Origin: Ceratothoa steindachneri
Taxonomy: Eukaryota > Arthropoda > Malacostraca > Isopoda > Cymothoidae
NCBI GenBank assembly: GCA_963969495.1
Contig: OZ018320.1
Location: 78,489,313 to 78,553,312 of the forward strand
Reading direction: 5' to 3'
Length of the DNA stretch: 64,000 nucleotides
The number at the start of each line of letters is the position of its first letter. The first letter of the stretch is position 1. The notes under the pieces are model-generated. The model was not told the DNA's origin. It searched no databases and worked only from the letters and a program-made list of their open reading frames with translations. Positions 58,761 through 64,000 of the stretch are shown piece by piece. The position numbers and the translations under genes are program-made.

Positions 58761-58973
58761 AGTTCTTTTTTTTTATTGTTTTGTTTGTAGGTTGCACTCT
58801 CCTGCCCTGGGGTGAGGGGGACCTCCCCCCGCTGCCGGAGATTGCTTCCTGACTTTTAAGTTTTTCCAATTTATATCGATTGTTAAGTTTTCATATTTTT
58901 ATTTTAAAGTAGCCTAGTTCTAGGCTGTCGTGTTTTTCGGCGACTTATGCCCAAGTGGGTAGTTGCCAGATGG

Positions 58974-59405
58974 GCACATGTATTAAAAAGAATGGGTTAG
59001 AATAGAATTATAAAGTGAATATATGAGTCAGGGATATTTGGTGAGTGGTGTGAACAGGTTGGATGGACTGAGAAATGAGTGAGTGATATGTATATAATTT
59101 GTAAGTAAATATTTGAATAAGGTTATGACAGAAATTTCTGAGATGGCACATGTATTAAAAAGAATGGGTAAGAATGGAATTATAAAGTGAATATATGAGT
59201 GACTATGCGTGAAGGGGTGTGAAGAGGTGGAAGACCACATAAAAGATGGATTAAATATATGTGTGAAAGAAAGTGAACTGACATGGATAGATGGAAGATT
59301 TTATATTGAAGGGTTTGTCTGGGAGTCTTCTTGTACAAGATGCTATATCTCAGATTACACCATTGCTATAAAGGGCAAATGTTATGGAAGAAATGATGGT
59401 TAGCT
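58974..59405 (+). pseudogene. LINE (family F) fragment, right part
   Basis: Continues 51480-52374 after E1: AHVLKRMG, YESD, GVKRWKTT-like and ICVKESELTWIDGRFYIEGF text, resembling the Arg-rich C-terminus of LINE ORFs (R-W-x-D-x-V-K-E pattern). Broken by stops. Confidence 0.5.
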
Positions 59406-60029
59406 TTGTGCTTAACCCATTAAAGCCTAGATTTATTTTATTATTTTTCTTTATAAATTATGTCACAGTTTGAAGTTAAAATACCAATAATAAAAGTTAA
59501 TGATATTTTGTTAAAAAAATGTCTAAATAATTGGGGGAAAAAAAATTGTCCTATAAATAGGACAGTGGGCATAAAGGGGCAGGATATTTTTTCTGGTGAC
59601 TAGAGAGGTAGGAAGGGGATGGTATTTTTTGTGTAATGTGTGCTAACCTCATGCAAAAATGGTTGAAGTTTAATGGTGTACCTCTTGATTTTCTATATAA
59701 TTAACTTCAAATGCCTTATGTTACAATTTCCTGCTTTAAATCACCCTCTCCGTTTCCTCTTAATTAGTAGTATATCTGTGCCGGAATCTCTTTCGCATCT
59801 CCAACTACATTTACAATTTCTGCTTGTACGCACCTATTGACTTATAGTGAATAACTCATGTTCTTATGTTCCTGATATTTAATGACTCATTTCTTTTCAA
59901 ATTATACCCTGTAAGCTAGTGTCAGCTGTAACATGAGCAACATGCTACAGCTAACATCTTAGGATTGTATACCCTCCCAGGTCCACTGCCTGTAAGAGGT
60001 TCTTAAGCTTTCTCTGACACATTTTCACT

Positions 60030-60165
60030 TGCTATATCTTTATCACTTAAATTTATAAATTTGCTGCTTTTTTGTGGATTTTTGTTACTTTTAATATAGC
60101 TTAATTAATAGGCTAAGATACTTTTTTAGTAACATGCCCATGTAGGCTGTTGCCAGGAAAGATGG
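60030..60165 (+). repeat. Decayed E-family LINE 3' end
   Basis: TAGCTTAATTAATAGGCTAA, then TAACATGCCCATGTAGGCTG and TTGCCAGGAAAGATGG, parallels the E1 3' end (TAGCCTAGTTCTAGGCTGTC, then TTATGCCC and AGTTGCCAGATGG). Short and diverged. Confidence 0.5.
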
Positions 60166-60552
60166 CTCCCTTCTTATTATAATGATCCTATATGCGTGTG
60201 TCTGCCTCTGCATTTAAAAAATAATTGATATGATTTTTTTTCTTGCACATCAATTTTGAATGTGTTGTGATATAAAACCCCTTTTTTTTCACATACTTTC
60301 TTAATTTTGTGAGTAAAGCCAACAAGCACTGCAGGTCTAGCATAAAATGCCAGTAGGGGGGATTTTTGTTAGCTAACAGAAAAAAAATATCTTGTTCATT
60401 GTTGCTTTAGATTAAAAAAATATATATTACATCAGTGGCATTTGACCAGATATGTTATCCAATCATAAAATAGAATATATATTAAAAGCCAAAGTTGAGA
60501 TTTGTTATATGATATACATATATATTCTAGATAATTTTTTTTATTTTTTCAG

Positions 60553-60699
60553 ATATTTATTGGTCGAGTAGGCCATTTGAAAGGGCTGAATCAGGCTGTA
60601 TTTGTTATTCTCTCTTCAGAAGCATTTCGGGTAATAGGTGTTAATTCTTGCCCTGCTATTCATCATTGCATATCTTATGAAGACATTGATATGATAATT
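60553..60699 (+). CDS. Spliced host-like gene, exon 3
   Basis: Acceptor TTTTTTATTTTTTCAG before 60553 and a consensus donor GTAAGT at 60700. 147 bases, 49 codons in phase 0: IFIGRVGHLKGLNQAVFVIL, SSEAFRVIGVNSCPAIHHCI, SYEDIDMII. It looks like part of a folded domain (alternating hydrophobics). The gene continues past the window or further exons lie beyond 64000. 60700-61023 shows nothing else. Confidence 0.62.
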
Positions 60700-61023
60700 G
60701 TAAGTACATTAAGAAAATTGTTGTTAATCGCTATTGTCTGTTTATTCATGCTATAGTTAATTTGTTTTAAGGTTAAGAATAAGCAATTTCAATCGTGTCT
60801 ATTTCAAATATACATTTTTGAAGAGAGTTCATTCAAATAAGCCTCCCTAATATAGACTTAGTAAAATGTTTCTCTTGAGCATGATATATTAGATACACTC
60901 AATAATTTATTTTGAGTCTTTGTTGCTCCTGTCCTTGCAACATACTCCAAAGGATCATTCTTATAGTATGATTTATTGGGATTTGAAGACAATTCCATAA
61001 AAGAGTGCAATTGAAAAAGTTAA

Positions 61024-64000
61024 CATAACATAATATAACTTAATTTCACCGATGACAAAAGCCACAAGGGCCTATCAAAGGTCATCCGCCTCCGTCAAAA
61101 CCCACCCACAAAAAGCACCATCACCAGGGGAAGACAAAATCAAAGTCCCCCACAATATAATATAACAGATGACAAAAGCCACAAGGGCTCATCATAGGTC
61201 ATCCGAGTCAAACAGCCTCTTTTTTAAGGCACCCAAACTCCCAGGAAAACTACATCCAGAGGATTGCGCCCAGAAACAAGGGTATCACCAATCAAGGCTT
61301 GTCAAGAACTAAATCATGCAGCTATAGATATATACAAACAATATTAATATATACAAAACTTAGGAACCATCACAACCTTCCCTCCCCATAAACTCATCCA
61401 ACCTACTCTTAAATACATTTAAATTTGGACTACCTACTACCCTCCGCGGCAATTTATTCCAGAAGTCCACCACTCTATTAGTGAAAAAATATTTTCTTTA
61501 ATCCAACTTACACCCTTGCCTTTTTATTTTCAAGTGTTGACCTCTAGTCCGATTTCCATCATATAACTCAAAAAACTTGCTAACATCCAATTTATCTATC
61601 CCGGAAATTTTTTTAAACACCTCAATCATATCCCCTCTCACACACCCTTTCGAACGAGAACATATTTAATACCCTCAGTCTATCTATATATTCAAGGTGC
61701 CTTAGGGAAGGAATAATCTTTGTTGCCCTCCGTTGCACTGACTCAAGAAGGTTAATATCGTGTCTAAAATGTGGGGACCATGCCTGTATACAGTACTCTA
61801 GATGTGGCCTAACATAAGAGTTATAGAGTTTAAGAGTAACCTCCTTACTTTTGTAACTGACATTTCTCTTAATGAAACCCAGCACTCTATTTGCCCTATT
61901 TCTTGCTTCAATACACTGCTTAGAAAACCTTAATGACTTATCTATTACTACTCCTAGATCTTTCTCATCCTCTACTGAGCTCAGCCAATGCCCATCCATT
62001 TCATAGTTAAATTCTCTATTATCTTTTCCCATGTTAATAACTTTGCACTTATCAAGGTTATTTAAATCCCCCTGCACTTTAAAATTCTCATCAATATCTT
62101 TAACTACAGCTGCTAATTTGATATCATCCGCAAAAATTGACACTTCATTATTAACTGCCTCCCCAAGATCGTTTATATAGATGACAAATAATAATGGACC
62201 GAGAACTGATCCCTGAGGAACCCCACTGATAACATCCCTCCACTCTGACTTTACACCATTTAGCACTACCCTTTGCTTCCTGTCTTTCAGCCACTCAGCT
62301 ATCCAATTTGAAACACCCCTGCATATCCCAATCATTTTTAATTTATGAACTAGTCTTCTATGTGGTACCTTATCAAATGCTTTACTAAAATCTAAGTAAA
62401 TTATATCTACATTCTCTCTCCCTTATCTACTTGATCTGTTACAAACTCCAGAAAGTCTAGTAAATTAGTCAAACATGATCTACCTGATCTAAACCCATGC
62501 TGAGCATCGCTGATTAACCCCTCCCTCTCTAGATGTTGGCAAATCCCTTTTTTAACTATTTTCTCAAGAATTTTACAGACTACAGGAGTTAGGCTAACTG
62601 GTCTAAAGTTATTCGGATCCTCTTTACTACCCTTCTTGAAAATGGGGACTACATTCGCTCTCTTCCAATCATCAGGTATTTCTCCATATTCCAGTGACCT
62701 AGTATACAACTTCTCCAGAGCTATTGAGATACTTTCTACCCCTTCTTTAAGTATCCTAGAATGAATATTATCAGGGCCGGAGGCCTTGCTAGTATCTAAC
62801 TCACCTATTAGTCCTTTTATTGTCCTCCAATCCTCACTAATGGTAGTAAAGACCTCTTTTCCTGATCCATGAGTACTATACATAAGACTATTTAGTTTCT
62901 CCTTTGTAAATACTGATGCAAAATGACCATTTAGTACCTCATCAGTTTCTCTCACAACCCCTTCATATTTGATAGGCCCTATTTTAACTCTGCCAGACTT
63001 ATTATTAATTTTATAGTAACTAAAGAACTTTCTAGGATCTTTGTTGCTATCCTGAGTTAATTTAATTTCTGACACCCTTTTGTTCTTTTTTATAATCTTA
63101 TTTAACTCATTCCTAGCCATTCTATAATCACTCAAATTTTGAATATTATTTTGTACCTGTAATTTTTGATATGCCCTTTTCTTCTCTGAAATTTTTCTAG
63201 CTATCTCCTGATTCCACCATAATGGTTTCCTACATTTGTTCCTAATGGCCTTCATTGGGATACATTGTTCTTGGACTACATTTATTATATGCTTGAGAGT
63301 ATCCCACATACCATAAGCATTTTTACCTCTGAATTCTACATCCTAGTCTACAAAATTTAGCAAGCTTCGGAGTTTTATATAATCTCCCTTATGAAAATTT
63401 GGAACTTTTACAGCATTCTCGGTTATTTTACCCTTCTCAATTCCCAAGTTAAAACGAACTATCTGATGGTCACTATTTCCCAATGCTTCCCCAACAGTCA
63501 ATTCTTGAACTAAATGATCACTGTTAGAAAGTACTAAATCTAATATATTGTTCTCCCTTGTTGGCTCATTAACAAATTGATTCAAAAAATTATCCTCAAA
63601 GCATTCTATGAACCTGCCACTTGTTCTATCCCTACCTATCATATTTTCCCAGTCCACAGAGTTTAAGTTGAAGTCCCCAATAATAACTGCATATGTTTCA
63701 CATCCCTTACTTATTTCCCTTATCATTAGTTCATCCATATGATCAGTCTGCCCAGGTGGCCTGTAAAAAGCTCCCAAATGCACCATTCTATTTTTACTGA
63801 ACCTAATATCTATCCAAAGTGACTCAACTCCATCCTGCTTTATTGAAGTATTTAAACTTGAAACAATGTTGTTTTTTATATAGATAATTATTCCTCCACC
63901 ACTCCAACCCGTCCTTTGACTAAGGTTCCCTATTATAGCCCTGTAAATCAAATTCACTTATAGTGTCACTAAATTCTATTTCATTAACCCATGATTCAGT
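61024..64000 (-). pseudogene. CR1-like LINE copy C4 (continues beyond window)
   Basis: The 3' tail of TAACAT repeats begins at 61024. The minus-strand ORFs 63957-63343 (nuclease), 63309-62407 (RT front) and 62335-61622 (RT rear and C-terminus) match C3 almost residue for residue. The catalytic FADDIKLAAVV is present. The same stop after NFVD (63343), the same frameshift after KGERM (62407) and the same short deletion after QGDLN are found in C3. 61344-61359 is the empty site of the Tigger insertion in C3. At the right edge the nuclease continues (ESWVNEIEF) out of the window. Confidence 0.9.

Larger units (their letters stand above)
52375..58973 (+). mobile_element. Nearly complete RNase H-type LINE, copy E1
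   Basis: The 6.6 kb element begins CCCCGTAAGGGGCGCGGCGA and ends TAGTTGCCAGATGG, with 5' UTR, ORF1, ORF2 (APE nuclease, RT, RNase H) and 3' UTR. It is markedly GC-richer than its surroundings. The domain set places it in the I/R1/Loa group of LINEs. There is no clear poly-A tail and no target duplication. Confidence 0.85.
52276..59200. repeat. 172 bp tandem unit split by LINE E1
   Basis: The segment GGGATATTTGGTGAGTGGTG to AATAAGGTTAT is at 52277-52374 and again at 59030-59127. GCACATGTATTAAAAAGAAT and following bases are at 58974-59028 and again at 59145-59200. The intact second unit joins them through GACAGAAATTTCTGAGATG. E1 therefore sits inside the first of two tandem units, where about 17 bases are missing. 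Confidence 0.75.
50739..60552 (+). other. Intron 2 of the host-like gene, about 9.8 kb
   Basis: Starts GTACCG and ends TTTTTTATTTTTTCAG. 50739-51169 holds nothing recognisable. Then follow a 185 bp LINE end, a LINE fragment split by the nearly complete LINE E1, and 59406-60552, which is AT-rich with one decayed LINE 3' end at about 60030-60165. Confidence 0.55.

Overview
The window looks like repeat-rich DNA from an invertebrate nuclear genome, most likely a crustacean (decapod-like). That is an inference from the repeat families: long (AT)n tracts, Penelope-like elements, CR1-like LINEs ending in TTATG repeats, and two Cys-rich protein families I associate with crustacean and cnidarian genomes. 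No prokaryotic gene, rRNA, intact tRNA or CRISPR array is visible. Almost every ORF belongs to a mobile element and almost all are broken. One short spliced host-like gene (three exons, plus strand) is the exception.

Layout. 1-11.1 kb: two nearly identical 5.8 kb tandem units, each carrying pieces of two Penelope-like elements (PLE-A with reverse transcriptase and GIY-YIG nuclease; PLE-B with a nuclease, a hammerhead-like motif and an inverted fragment), two tRNA-related repeats and (AT)n tracts. 11.3-13 kb: a hairpin repeat between AT tracts, then a decayed Tc1-like transposon. 13-15 kb: no recognisable gene. 15-20.3 kb: MITEs, a fold-back element that splits a LINE fragment, and two CR1-like LINEs on the minus strand. 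20.3-24 kb: a truncated Ty3/gypsy element. 24-35.6 kb: a LINE interrupted by a MITE and by a 7.5 kb DNA transposon of a family I cannot classify; that transposon is itself interrupted by a CR1-like LINE, which is interrupted by a Tigger/pogo transposon (four layers). 36.5-40.8 kb: LINE remnants around a 390 bp palindrome. 41-45.6 kb: a CR1 5' fragment, a pseudogene of a second Cys-rich family, and a BED-finger hAT transposon. 45.8-60.7 kb: host-like exons at 45829-46245, 50616-50738 and 60553-60699; both introns hold members of one GC-rich RNase H-encoding LINE family, including a nearly complete copy at 52.4-59.0 kb. 61-64 kb: a CR1-like LINE nearly identical to the one at 28.2-33.6 kb, including shared disabling mutations.

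How it fits together: this is a record of successive insertions rather than a functional pathway. Insertion order can be read from nesting, target-site duplications and empty sites visible in sister copies. The items most worth a second look are the unclassified transposon with long inverted repeats and a Cys-rich protein, the pair of CR1 copies that share defects, the hammerhead-like motifs and tRNA-like repeats in the Penelope unit, the perfect palindrome, and the unrecognised spliced gene.
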